This document shows positions 54,865 through 62,955 of a DNA stretch of 64,000 nucleotides, piece after piece. Source of the stretch: DATARH01 sp963847345. Its GTDB lineage: Bacteria > Pseudomonadota > Alphaproteobacteria > ATCC43930 > CGMCC-115725. Within the stretch, counting starts at the first letter, position 1. Each line of letters opens with the position of its first letter. The stretch is taken from assembly GCA_963847345.1 (NCBI GenBank), contig CAWJZU010000022.1:434001-498000 (forward strand). Direction: 5' to 3'. The notes beneath the pieces are model-generated. The model was given only the letters and a program-made list of their open reading frames with translations, was not told the DNA's origin and did no database searches. The translations under genes were made by a program, and so were the position numbers.

Positions 54865-55913
54865 TGCTGGCCTCTGTTGGGCTGGCCTCCCTCGGCCGTA
54901 CCGGGCGCGGTATAGGCGCGGCTTCCGCCTCCGGCAAGGCTCGCCAGCAGCACCAGCACGGTGGCCGCCGCGACCGCGAGGCCGAGTGCGCCCGAGATGG
55001 TCTCAGCGGCCCAGCCGGCCCCGATCAGGATCATGTCCGCCGCAATCACCCGCCGCACGACGACGGCATGGCCCAGGCCGCGCCGCACGGCCTGCTGATA
55101 GAAATGCTCGCGGTGCGGTAGCCACACGCGCTCGCCGCGCGCGAGGCGGCGCAGCAGGGTGATCGTCGCGTCGGCCAGGAAATAGAGCGGCAGGATCAGC
55201 GCGATCTTCCAGTGCCCGCGTGCCGCGGTGGCGAGCAGCAGGAACCCGATCAGATAGCCGAGAGGAACGCTGCCGACATCGCCGAGGAAGATGCGCGCCG
55301 GCGCCCAGTTCCAGACGAGAAACCCGATTGCCGCGGCGGCGATCGCGGCGGCGGGTGCGGCAATTACCGGATCGTCCCCGACGCCAATAGTGGCGAACAG
55401 CGCCAGCCCGATACCGATCGCCGCCGTCTCGCTGCCGGCCAAGCCGTCGATGCCGTCCATGAAATTGTACAGATTGACAAACCAGACCCAGAGCAGCGCC
55501 GCCGCGGCGATGTCGAGCATGGGGGGCAGCCAGCCCTGAGACACCGCGCCTTCCGGCATCGCCACAACGACCCCGAGCGCGACCGCGGCGCATTGCGCGC
55601 CCAGCCGGATCGCGGGCGACAATCCGTGAAGGTCGTCGAGCCAGGATATGACCGCGAGCGCGACGGCCCCGGAGATCACCGGGAGCAAGGTCACTGGCGC
55701 CGCTCCGGCCGCGATCAGCCCGAGCCAAGCCGCGAGCGAGGCCGCAACGACAGCGATACCGCCGCCGCGCGGCGTCGGTATTGCATGCGACGAACGTTCG
55801 TTCGGGCGGTCGAGCACCGCGGCGCGCCGCAGCGCCGGGATCAGCGCCCACGTGCCGAGCAAGGCGGCGACGCCGGCCGCGGCGATGATCGCGATCGCCA
55901 GAGCTGGGCTCAC
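54861..55913 (-). CDS. WecA/MraY-like undecaprenyl-phosphate sugar-1-phosphate transferase
   Basis: 350 aa polytopic inner-membrane protein, about ten helices. The PNPT motifs are LDRPNERSSHAIPTPRGGG, VISWLDDLHGLSPAIRL and the catalytic NLYNFMDGIDGLAGSETA, with IFLGDVGSVPLGYLIGFLLL and a cytosolic HREHFYQQAVRRGLGH loop. Such enzymes start O-antigen or other surface glycans by loading a sugar phosphate on undecaprenyl phosphate. This subtype lies closer to WecA than to MraY. It is translationally coupled to purH. Confidence 0.9.
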   Translation of the reverse strand: MSPALAIAIIAAAGVAALLGTWALIPALRRAAVLDRPNERSSHAIPTPRGGGIAVVAASLAAWLGLIAAGAAPVTLLPVISGAVALAVISWLDDLHGLSPAIRLGAQCAAVALGVVVAMPEGAVSQGWLPPMLDIAAAALLWVWFVNLYNFMDGIDGLAGSETAAIGIGLALFATIGVGDDPVIAAPAAAIAAAAIGFLVWNWAPARIFLGDVGSVPLGYLIGFLLLATAARGHWKIALILPLYFLADATITLLRRLARGERVWLPHREHFYQQAVRRGLGHAVVVRRVIAADMILIGAGWAAETISGALGLAVAAATVLVLLASLAGGGSRAYTAPGTAEGGQPNRGQQ

Positions 55914-55942
55914 CTCGGTCCGGAACCCAATCCTGAAATGTT

Positions 55943-56018
55943 ATCCCGGCGAAGGCCGGGACCCACCGGGGAACCGATCGTGTGGTTGACGGGTGGCTCC
56001 CGACCTCCGTCGGGATGA
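55943..56018. repeat. pair of REP-like palindromes
   Basis: The first hairpin is TCCCGGCGAAGGCCGGGACC; the second, near 55999, is CCCGACCTCCGTCGGG. Both have arms typical of alphaproteobacterial REP elements and lie between two genes on the reverse strand. They may stabilise or terminate transcripts. Confidence 0.75.
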
Positions 56019-56078
56019 AATAAAGGAGGCGCCAACGTCAGGCGAATTCCAAAAGGCGGTTGAGCCTGCAGAAAGCCG

Positions 56079-56819
56079 TCACCCGAGCCGCCGGCGATAG
56101 AGTGCGATCAGCCGTTCCCAATGGCGCTCGGCGGCCGGCTTGTCGTAACACCAGCGCTCGGGGAAGGCGAAACCGTGATGCACGCCGGGATAGAGCTCGA
56201 TTTCGCCGGCGGCGCCGGCGTGCGCGAACAGGCCGCGCAATTCCTCGACCATCGGCAATGGCGCGAGGTCGTCGTGCTCGGCGCAGGCGATATATGCCTC
56301 GCCCCGGATCTTGCCGAGGTTCAGATGCGGGCTTTCCTCGGCTTCGTTGATTAGCCAAGTGCCGTAGAACGAGGCTGCGGCGGCGATGCGATCGGGAAAG
56401 CGGGCGGCGGCGGCGAGCGCGTAGGGGCCGCTCATGCAATAACCGTGCGTTCCGACCGGGCCCGACTTCGCGGCGTCCTGGCGGTCGATGAAGGTGAGTA
56501 TCGCGGCGACATCGTCCATCACCGGCGGTATCGTCATTTTCGTGCGGACCGCGCGCATCCGGGTGTATTCGGCGCTGTCGCGATTGACGACGTCGGGTCC
56601 GTAGATCGTGTCCCTGCCGGCGCGGTAATACAGGTTCGGCAGCAGCACGCGATAGCCGACCGTGCCGAGCCGGCGCGCCATGTCCCGCAATTCATCGCGG
56701 ATGCCGTGCGCGTCCATCAGCAGCAGCACCGCCGGATGCGGCCCGCCGCGCTCCGGATGGCAGACAAACGTCTCCATCGCGCCGTCTTTGGTCGTGATGT
56801 CGATCGTTTGTTCGATCAT
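56079..56819 (-). CDS. Dienelactone hydrolase family protein
   Basis: 246 aa from ATG 56819. An alpha/beta hydrolase with a Cys nucleophile (THGYCMSGPYALAAAARFPD), acid residue in ACAEHDDLAPLPMVEEL and His in YPGVHHGFAFPERWCYDKP, the complete DLH triad. Family members open carboxymethylenebutenolide or other lactones; the substrate here is unknown. Confidence 0.9.
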   Translation of the reverse strand: MIEQTIDITTKDGAMETFVCHPERGGPHPAVLLLMDAHGIRDELRDMARRLGTVGYRVLLPNLYYRAGRDTIYGPDVVNRDSAEYTRMRAVRTKMTIPPVMDDVAAILTFIDRQDAAKSGPVGTHGYCMSGPYALAAAARFPDRIAAAASFYGTWLINEAEESPHLNLGKIRGEAYIACAEHDDLAPLPMVEELRGLFAHAGAAGEIELYPGVHHGFAFPERWCYDKPAAERHWERLIALYRRRLG

Positions 56820-56843
56820 CGCTCCGTCCCCCACGCAGCCGTT

Positions 56844-57800
56844 CTATTGCTGCCGCTTCGCCAGCTCCTCGTCGAGTTCGGGCAAAACCTTGAATAGATC
56901 GCCGACCAGACCGTAATCGGCGATCTGGAAGATCGGCGCCTCGTCGTCCTTGTTGATCGCGACGATGACCTTCGAATCCTTCATGCCGGCGAGGTGCTGG
57001 ATCGCGCCCGAAATGCCGACCGCGATATACAGCTCCGGCGCGACGATTTTGCCGGTCTGCCCGACTTGGTAGTCGTTCGGCACGAAACCGGCATCGACCG
57101 CGGCGCGCGACGCGCCGACCGCCGCCCCGAGCTTGTCGGCGACCTTTTCCAAGAGCGGGAAATTGTCACCGGACTGCATGCCGCGCCCGCCGGAAATGAT
57201 GACCCGCGCGCTGGTCAATTCAGGGCGCTCGGATTTCGACAATTCGGCCCGCACGAACTCGCTGATTCCGGCGCCGCCCGGTCCTCCCACGGCCTCGACC
57301 GAAGCCGAGCCGCCGCTCGCTTCGGCCGGAGCGAAGGCGGTGCCGCGCACGGTGATGATCTTGACCGGGTCCTTCGACTGCACCGTGGCCATCGCATTGC
57401 CGGCGTAGATCGGCCGCACGAATGTATCCGCCGAAACGACCGCGCTGATGTCCGAGATCTGCATCACGTCGAGCAGGGCCGCGACACGCGGCATGATGTT
57501 CTTTCCCGAGCTCGTGGTCGGCGCCAGGACATGGCTGTAACTCGCGGCAAGCTGCACGATCAGCGGCGCGATGTTCTCCGCCAGCCCATGATCGTAGGCC
57601 GGATCGTCGGCGAGCAGCACCTTTGCCACGCCAGCGACCTGCGCGGCAGCCTCGGCCACGCCGCCACAACCGGCGCCGGCGACCAGCATATGCACGTCGC
57701 CGCCGGCCTTGTCAGCGATTTCGCGGGCGGCGGTGACCGCGTGCAGCGTCGCGGCCTTCAGCGCGCTGTTGTCGTGTTCGGCGATGACGAGGACGGACAT
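56844..57800 (-). CDS. etfA: Electron transfer flavoprotein subunit alpha
   Basis: 318 aa. The C-terminal FAD domain is intact (IISGGRGMQSGDNFPLLEKV, AVDAGFVPNDYQVGQTGKIV, APELYIAVGISGAIQHLAGM). ETF carries electrons from acyl-CoA and other flavin dehydrogenases to ETF:quinone oxidoreductase. The start at 57800 overlaps the etfB stop by one base (TGATG). Confidence 0.96.
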   Translation of the reverse strand: MSVLVIAEHDNSALKAATLHAVTAAREIADKAGGDVHMLVAGAGCGGVAEAAAQVAGVAKVLLADDPAYDHGLAENIAPLIVQLAASYSHVLAPTTSSGKNIMPRVAALLDVMQISDISAVVSADTFVRPIYAGNAMATVQSKDPVKIITVRGTAFAPAEASGGSASVEAVGGPGGAGISEFVRAELSKSERPELTSARVIISGGRGMQSGDNFPLLEKVADKLGAAVGASRAAVDAGFVPNDYQVGQTGKIVAPELYIAVGISGAIQHLAGMKDSKVIVAINKDDEAPIFQIADYGLVGDLFKVLPELDEELAKRQQ

Positions 57801-58549
57801 CAGATCACCCGCGCTTCATTCTTCAGCTTATCGACCAGCTCGGCGACCGAGCCGACCTTGACGCCGCCCGCGCGTTTCGCCGGCTCCTCGACCTTCAACG
57901 TTACGAGGCGCGGCGTTACATCGACCCCGAGCTCGTCGGGGGTCATGTTCGCGATCGGCTTCTTCTTCGCCTTCATGATGTTCGGCAGCGAGGCGTAGCG
58001 CGGCTCGTTGAGCCTCAGATCGGTCGTGACGATCGCCGGCAACTTGAAGGCGACGGTTTCGAGCCCGCCATCGACCTCGCGCGTCACCTCGGCGCGTTCG
58101 CCGTCGATCGCGATCTTCGAGGCGAAGGTCGCCTGCGGCCAGCCGAGCAGCGCCGCCAGCATCTGTCCCGTCTGATTGCAATCGTCGTCGATCGCCTGCT
58201 TGCCGATGATGACGATCCCCGGCTCCTCCTTCTCGATGACCGCCTTCAGGAGCTTGGCGACGGCGAGCGGCTGCAATTCGGCGTCGGTCGTAATCAGCAC
58301 GCCGCGATCGGCGCCCATCGCCAGCGCGGTGCGGATCGTCTCCTGGCATTGCTGAACGCCGGCCGACACCACGATGACCTCACTGACCAGCCCCTTCTCG
58401 CGCAGCCGCAGGGCTTCCTCGACCGCGATCTCGTCGAACGGGTTCATCGACATTTTGACATTGGCGAGTTCGATCCCGGTCTGGTCCGCCTTGACGCGCA
58501 CCTTGACGTTGTAATCGACGACCCGCTTGACGGCGACGAGCGCTTTCAT
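57800..58549 (-). CDS. etfB: Electron transfer flavoprotein subunit beta
   Basis: 249 aa. The AMP-binding and recognition-loop features are VAVKRVVDYNVKVRVKADQT, KMSMNPFDEIAVEEALRLRE, ALAMGADRGVLITTDA and IIGKQAIDDDCNQTGQMLAA. It is the first gene of the etfB-etfA pair. ETF dehydrogenase is not nearby. Confidence 0.97.
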   Translation of the reverse strand: MKALVAVKRVVDYNVKVRVKADQTGIELANVKMSMNPFDEIAVEEALRLREKGLVSEVIVVSAGVQQCQETIRTALAMGADRGVLITTDAELQPLAVAKLLKAVIEKEEPGIVIIGKQAIDDDCNQTGQMLAALLGWPQATFASKIAIDGERAEVTREVDGGLETVAFKLPAIVTTDLRLNEPRYASLPNIMKAKKKPIANMTPDELGVDVTPRLVTLKVEEPAKRAGGVKVGSVAELVDKLKNEARVI

Positions 58550-58698
58550 GGGGTTCTCTTTCCTGGCTCTTCCTGCGGCAATCCTGTCGCGGAATTAGTC
58601 CACGCGCCGGCGGAAGACAAGAGCCGGCCGGCTATGTTTCCCCGGTATCGAGCGGGCCACCACTGTGTACCCTGCCGAGGCGTATGGGCGGAGCGATT

Positions 58699-60160
58699 AT
58701 GACCAGTATAAAGACCGCGATCCGTTCGGTTGTCCAGAAAGGCAACGAAACGGTTGCCGAGTTCAATCGAAAGCGCCTGCCGGCGCTCGATAGGCCGCAC
58801 CCGTACCTTACCGCCATCTACGAGCCGATAACCCGGGAGCTGGCGATCGACGACCTCGCGGTCGCGGGCACGATCCCTGCGGAACTCGACGGGCGCTATC
58901 TGCGGATCGGCCCGAACCCGGTCGCGCCCGATCCGAGGAGTTATCACTGGTTCATCGGCGATGGGATGGTGCATGGCGTCCGGATTCAGGCGGGCCGCGC
59001 CCAGTGGTACCGCAACCGATGGATCCGCTCGGAGAAGGTCGCCAAGGCGCTGCAGGTTTCGGCGGCGCCCGGTCCGCGGCACGGCACCTTCGACACTGTC
59101 AACACCAATGTGATCGGCCATGCGGGCGCCACCTGCGCCTTGGTGGAGGCCGGCAGCACGCCGGTCCGCCTGAAAGAGACGCTGGAGGGTCAGACCTACG
59201 ACGATTTCGGCGGCACACTGAAAGGCGCGTTCACCGCCCATCCGCACCGTGACCCGGCGACCGGCGAACTGCACGCGATCTGCTACAACGCTACCGAGAC
59301 CGACGAAATCCGGCATGTCGTCGTCTCGCCCGAGGGCCGGGTCGTGCGCGAACTCGCCATCCCGGTGCGGCACGGACCGTCGATCCACGACTGCGCGATA
59401 ACGGATCGGTTCGTCATCATCCTCGATCTGCCGGTGACCTTCTCGATGGCGGCGTTGATCGGCGGGCGTGGTTTCCCGTACCGCTGGAACGAATCGCACG
59501 AGGCGCGGATCGGTCTCTTGCCGCGCGCGACGGCGGCGCCGACGACATCCTGTGGATCAGGATCGACCCCTGCTACATTTTCCACACCGCAATGCCTTCG
59601 ACCTTTCCGATGGCCGCGTCGTCATGGACGCGGTTGTCTACGACCGCATGTTCGCCCCAAACACGCAGGGGCCTGACGAAAATCCGCGCGGATTGGAGTG
59701 CTGGACCATCGACCCCTCGCGCGGCTCGCCCTCGCACGGCGCGGTGGAGCGCCGCATCCTCGATCGGTCGCCGCAGGAATTTCCCCAGATCGACGAGCGG
59801 CGCACCCGCAAGCCGCATCGCTTCCTGTATTCGCTGGGCCCGCCGGAAACAGCCAACGAATACTTGGCCGGCGCGACGCACGTTCTCAAACACGATCTGG
59901 AAACCGGCGCCCGCCAGCTTCATGATTTCGGGACGGGACGTTTTCCGGGCGAGTTCGTCTTTGTACCGCACCGTGCCGATGCCCCGGAGGATGATGGCTG
60001 GGTGATTAGTTTTGTTGTCGATATGCAGCGGAGCGTGACGGAACTCGCCATCCTCGATGCCCGCGCTGTCGAGACCGAACCGGTTGCCACCATCACCATT
60101 CCGCACCGCGTGCCGGCTGGGTTTCATGGCAACTGGGTTGCCGACCGGACCGACGGTTAG
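58699..60160 (+). CDS. Carotenoid oxygenase family protein, two frameshifts, stop supplied by IS
   Basis: RPE65-family, Fe(II)-dependent cleavage of carotenoid or stilbene double bonds. The iron-ligand histidines are visible in FTAHPHRDPATGELHA, GPSIHDCAITDRFVI, DPCYIFHTANAFDL and AGFHGNWV. The first half starts at about 58699 (MTSIKTAIRSVV). A base seems missing near 59526 and another near 59588, so the parts lie in three frames. The final Asp-Gly-stop falls at the IS5 edge, the TAG being inside its terminal repeat; the native C-terminus may be slightly longer. Restored length is about 487 aa. Confidence 0.88.
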
Positions 60161-60172
60161 GGAAACACTGAA
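60157..60172 (+). repeat. IS5-family left terminal inverted repeat
   Basis: TTAGGGAAACACTGAA, the perfect inverse of 61358-61373. It contains the stop codon of the upstream gene at 60158-60160. Confidence 0.9.
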
Positions 60173-60317
60173 CATAGCGAGGATAGCTGACGGTTCGGCG
60201 GCTACGGCCTGATTTTGGGGCGGCGCGCCGCGTGGGTGGCGGTCTCGTTGGTATAAATCGGGGGTTGGGCCGGGTTTCCTGTGTTGTTTGCGGGATCGGG
60301 ACAGAATCCGGGTATCG

Positions 60318-61289
60318 TCAGCCGGGTTGAGCGAGCAGAGCCTTCTTGACGATCACCAGATTGGCCAGCGCGAACAGAGTGTGCAATTGCGCGGTGTTCT
60401 TCTTGAGGCCGCGATAGCGCAGCTTCTTATGGCAGAACAGGTTCTTGACGACGTGGAACGGGTGCTCGACCCAGGCCCGCACCTGCGCCAGCGCGCGCTC
60501 GACCGGCTCCGCCACATCCCGCAGCGCTTTGGGCAAAGCTTTGATGATGCTGCGCCTGATGGCGATGTTCCAGGAGACATCGCGGTCGGCATGCTCCGGC
60601 CGCTTGTCCGCCCCGGTATAGCCGGCGTCGGCAAACACCGCCTCTTCCTGGCCGTGCAGCACCGCCGCCATCTGGTTGATGTCGGCTTCGTTGGCGGCGG
60701 TGCCGACGACCGTGTGCACCACCCCCGAGGCGACGTCCACGCCGATATGCCCCTTCATCCCGAAATGCCACTGATTGCCCTTCTTGGTCTGGTGCATCTG
60801 CCGGTCGCGCGCCTTCTCTTTGTTCTTGGTCGAGGGCGGGGCGGCGATGATGGTGGCATCCACAATGGTACCTTGGCGCATCAACAAACCGCGCTCGGCC
60901 AGCATCGCGGCGATCTCGTCGAACAGCGCCCGGGTCAGCTCGTGGCGCTCCAGCCAGTGGCGGAAGTGCAGCACCGTCGTCGCGTCGGGCACCGCGTCCA
61001 GCGTCAGATCGATGCCGGCAAAGCCGCGCAAGGCTTGGCTGTCGTACAGCGCATCCTCCAGCGCTTCATCCGCCAGCCCGTACCATTGCTGCAAAAAGTA
61101 GATGCGCAGCATCAGCTCCAGCGCGATCGGCTTGCGGCCGCGCTCGCCCTTCGGGTAGAGCGGGCGCAGACGGTCAACCAGCCGCGCCCACGGCACCACC
61201 TGCTCCATCTCGGCCAAGAACTTGTCGCGCCGCGTCTGCTTTTTCTTGCCGGCGTATTCCGCCTGCGAAAAGCTCCCTTGACGCTGCAT
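60318..61289 (-). CDS. IS5-family transposase
   Basis: 323 aa DDE transposase. An N-terminal helical DNA-binding part (RRDKFLAEMEQVVPWARLVD, IALELMLRIYFLQQWYGLAD) precedes the catalytic core: first Asp in GTIVDATIIAAPPSTKNKEK, second Asp in AVFADAGYTGADKRPEHADR, and the final acidic residue in the VERALAQVRAWVEHPFHVVK region. GHIGVDVASGVVHTVVGTAA is the IS5 signature. No frame break is seen. Confidence 0.95.
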   Translation of the reverse strand: MQRQGSFSQAEYAGKKKQTRRDKFLAEMEQVVPWARLVDRLRPLYPKGERGRKPIALELMLRIYFLQQWYGLADEALEDALYDSQALRGFAGIDLTLDAVPDATTVLHFRHWLERHELTRALFDEIAAMLAERGLLMRQGTIVDATIIAAPPSTKNKEKARDRQMHQTKKGNQWHFGMKGHIGVDVASGVVHTVVGTAANEADINQMAAVLHGQEEAVFADAGYTGADKRPEHADRDVSWNIAIRRSIIKALPKALRDVAEPVERALAQVRAWVEHPFHVVKNLFCHKKLRYRGLKKNTAQLHTLFALANLVIVKKALLAQPG

Positions 61290-61357
61290 CGTCCCGCCCC
61301 TCGGTCCCCCCGGCCGGACGAAATTCTACCAGACGCAACCGCCCAAATCGCTACTTT

Positions 61358-61373
61358 TTCAGTGTTTCCCTAA
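61358..61373 (-). repeat. IS5-family right terminal inverted repeat
   Basis: TTCAGTGTTTCCCTAA, the perfect inverse of the left terminus at 60157-60172. It marks the right edge of the element. Confidence 0.9.
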
Positions 61374-61471
61374 CGGCGGAGGCGCAATCTCGGAAGGTTC
61401 GGGACGTGAGACGTCGTTCGTGCTGTGAAGCTGGGCTGAAGCAACAGAGGAACGCGCGGTGTCGATTTCCG

Positions 61472-61549
61472 CGATTTGTCGAACAGGCGCACGCCGGCGG
61501 CCTGTACGTCGTCATCGAACTTGTCCTCAATAACAACTCGGACCAGCAT
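61472..61549 (+). pseudogene. Fragment of a GH13 (trehalose synthase-like) glycoside hydrolase
   Basis: RFVEQAHAGGLYVVIELVLN followed by NNSDQH matches the first conserved GH13 region of trehalose synthase-like alpha-amylases (F-x-E-A-H-x-R-G-L-x-V-x-x-x-L-V-x-N-H-x-S-D-Q-H). The His before the SDQH is Asn here. No other GH13 motif follows; the downstream frame is low-complexity. It is a remnant. The remaining 61374-62080 holds no other recognised gene. Confidence 0.6.
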
Positions 61550-62080
61550 CTCCGGGGCCTGCTTACGGGGCGCATTGGGTCGGACCGCCGCGGCAAGCCC
61601 GTCGGCGCCTTTGCGCACCGGTTCGACCGACCGCCTGCCACGCGCCCTGCCCGCCGGCACGCCTATTATCGCAACTGCTTGATCACCTGCCGCTACGTCT
61701 CGGGCGAGAACTCGCCGCGAAGGCACACGCGCGTGCCGCACCCAAAAGTTATCTCGACCAAACCGGCGCGCTCGTGGCCGAGGCTAGCCCGATTGTTCCG
61801 GTAAACTCGTCACGTTGCTCAGACACAATCCTCAACCGGCAGCATGGAGACTCGCTCATCCGCCGGCGACCGCTCCGGCGTCATCTCCGGTCGCCATTTG
61901 AACAGCTGGGTAGCGTTGACATCTGTCGCCGCGCCACGATCGAGACCGACTCCAGCGTCTCGGCGATTGTGGATTGAACGAACCCGCTGGCGCGGGAGTG
62001 GGGTGAGCGGATAGCGGAAGGTCTCCTGTCTGAGAGGATTGTGGGTGTTGAAGCCCAACCCTCAGGACAGGAGCCCCCCG

Positions 62081-62943
62081 ATGGCCGAGATGAGCCCTCT
62101 GCGCCGCCGCATGATCGAGGACATGACGGTCCGCAATCTGTCGCCGGCGACGCAACGATCCTACGTCCACGCCGTCAGCGAAGTTCAGCCGATATTTCGG
62201 CCGCTCGCCGGACCGGCTGGGCCTGGAGGACGTGCGCGCCTTCCAGGTCCATCTGGTGTCGACCGGCATCTCGTGGCCGGCGCTGAACCAGACGGTCTGT
62301 GCGCTGCGGTTCTTCTATGGCGTCACGCTCGGGCATGGCGAGATCCCGGAGCGCATTCCCTACGCCCGGGAGCCGCGCAAGCTGCCGGTGGTGCTGAGCG
62401 CCGACGAGGTCGTGCGCTTTCTCGAGGCGGTGCCGAGCCTGAAGACCCGCGCCGCGCTGACGACCGCCTATGCGGCGGGGCTGCGCGCCTCCGAGGCGGT
62501 CGGCCTCAAGGTGGGCGATATCGACAGCGGCCGGATGGTCATCCGGGTCGAGCACGGCAAGGGCGGCAAGGACCGCTACGTCATGCTGTCGGCGCAGCTG
62601 CTCGGCATCCTGCGCACCTACTGGCGTCTGGCCCGGCCCAGCACTGGCTCTTTCCCGGCCGCGACGAGACGAAAGCCGATCGACGTCCAGGTGCTGCATG
62701 CGGCCTGCCGCTCGGCCTGCGCCGCGGCCGGGCTTGGCCAAGCGGGTGACGGTGCACACGCTGCGGCACAGCTTCGCCACCCATCTGCTGGAGAGCGGCA
62801 CCGATATCCGCATCATTCAGGTGCTGCTCGGCCACGACAACCTGTCGAGCACGGCGCGCTACACGCGGGTCTCGAACGGCCTGATCCGGCGGACGGAGAG
62901 CCCGCTCGACCGGCTGACGCTGGAGGTCGTGCCGCCCGCCTGA
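62081..62943 (+). pseudogene. Tyrosine recombinase associated with IS91-type element, degenerate
   Basis: Starts MAEMSPLRRRMIEDMTVRNL then LSPATQRSYVHAVS, the SAM-like N-terminal domain of XerD-like integrases. Later parts lie in different frames: DRLGLEDVRAFQVHLVSTGI, ALTTAYAAGLRASEAVGLKV (catalytic Arg), VTVHTLRHSFATHLLESGTD (His-x-x-Arg) and STARYTRVSNGL (Tyr nucleophile). At least four frame shifts are needed, near 62180, 62640, 62675 and 62735. With a good ribosome site (CAGGAG) it was once a gene. It precedes an IS91-type transposase, a common pairing. Confidence 0.85.
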
Positions 62944-62955
62944 TCCGGCGGCACC

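Larger units (their letters stand above)
60157..61373 (-). mobile_element. IS5-family insertion sequence
   Basis: A 1,217-bp element carrying one transposase, bounded by perfect 16-bp terminal inverted repeats TTAGGGAAACACTGAA (60157-60172 and, inverted, 61358-61373). A CGG triplet on both sides may be a short target duplication, but is too short to be certain. It lies at the 3' end of the carotenoid-oxygenase gene. The transposase reads complete, so the element may be active. Confidence 0.9.

Noticed and set aside
60288..61373. Forward open frame across the IS5 element
   Set aside because: It is antisense to a complete DDE transposase and has low-complexity composition.
61370..61741. Reverse-strand open frame right of the IS5 element
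   Set aside because: No recognisable family; the forward strand has a clear GH13 motif in the same place.
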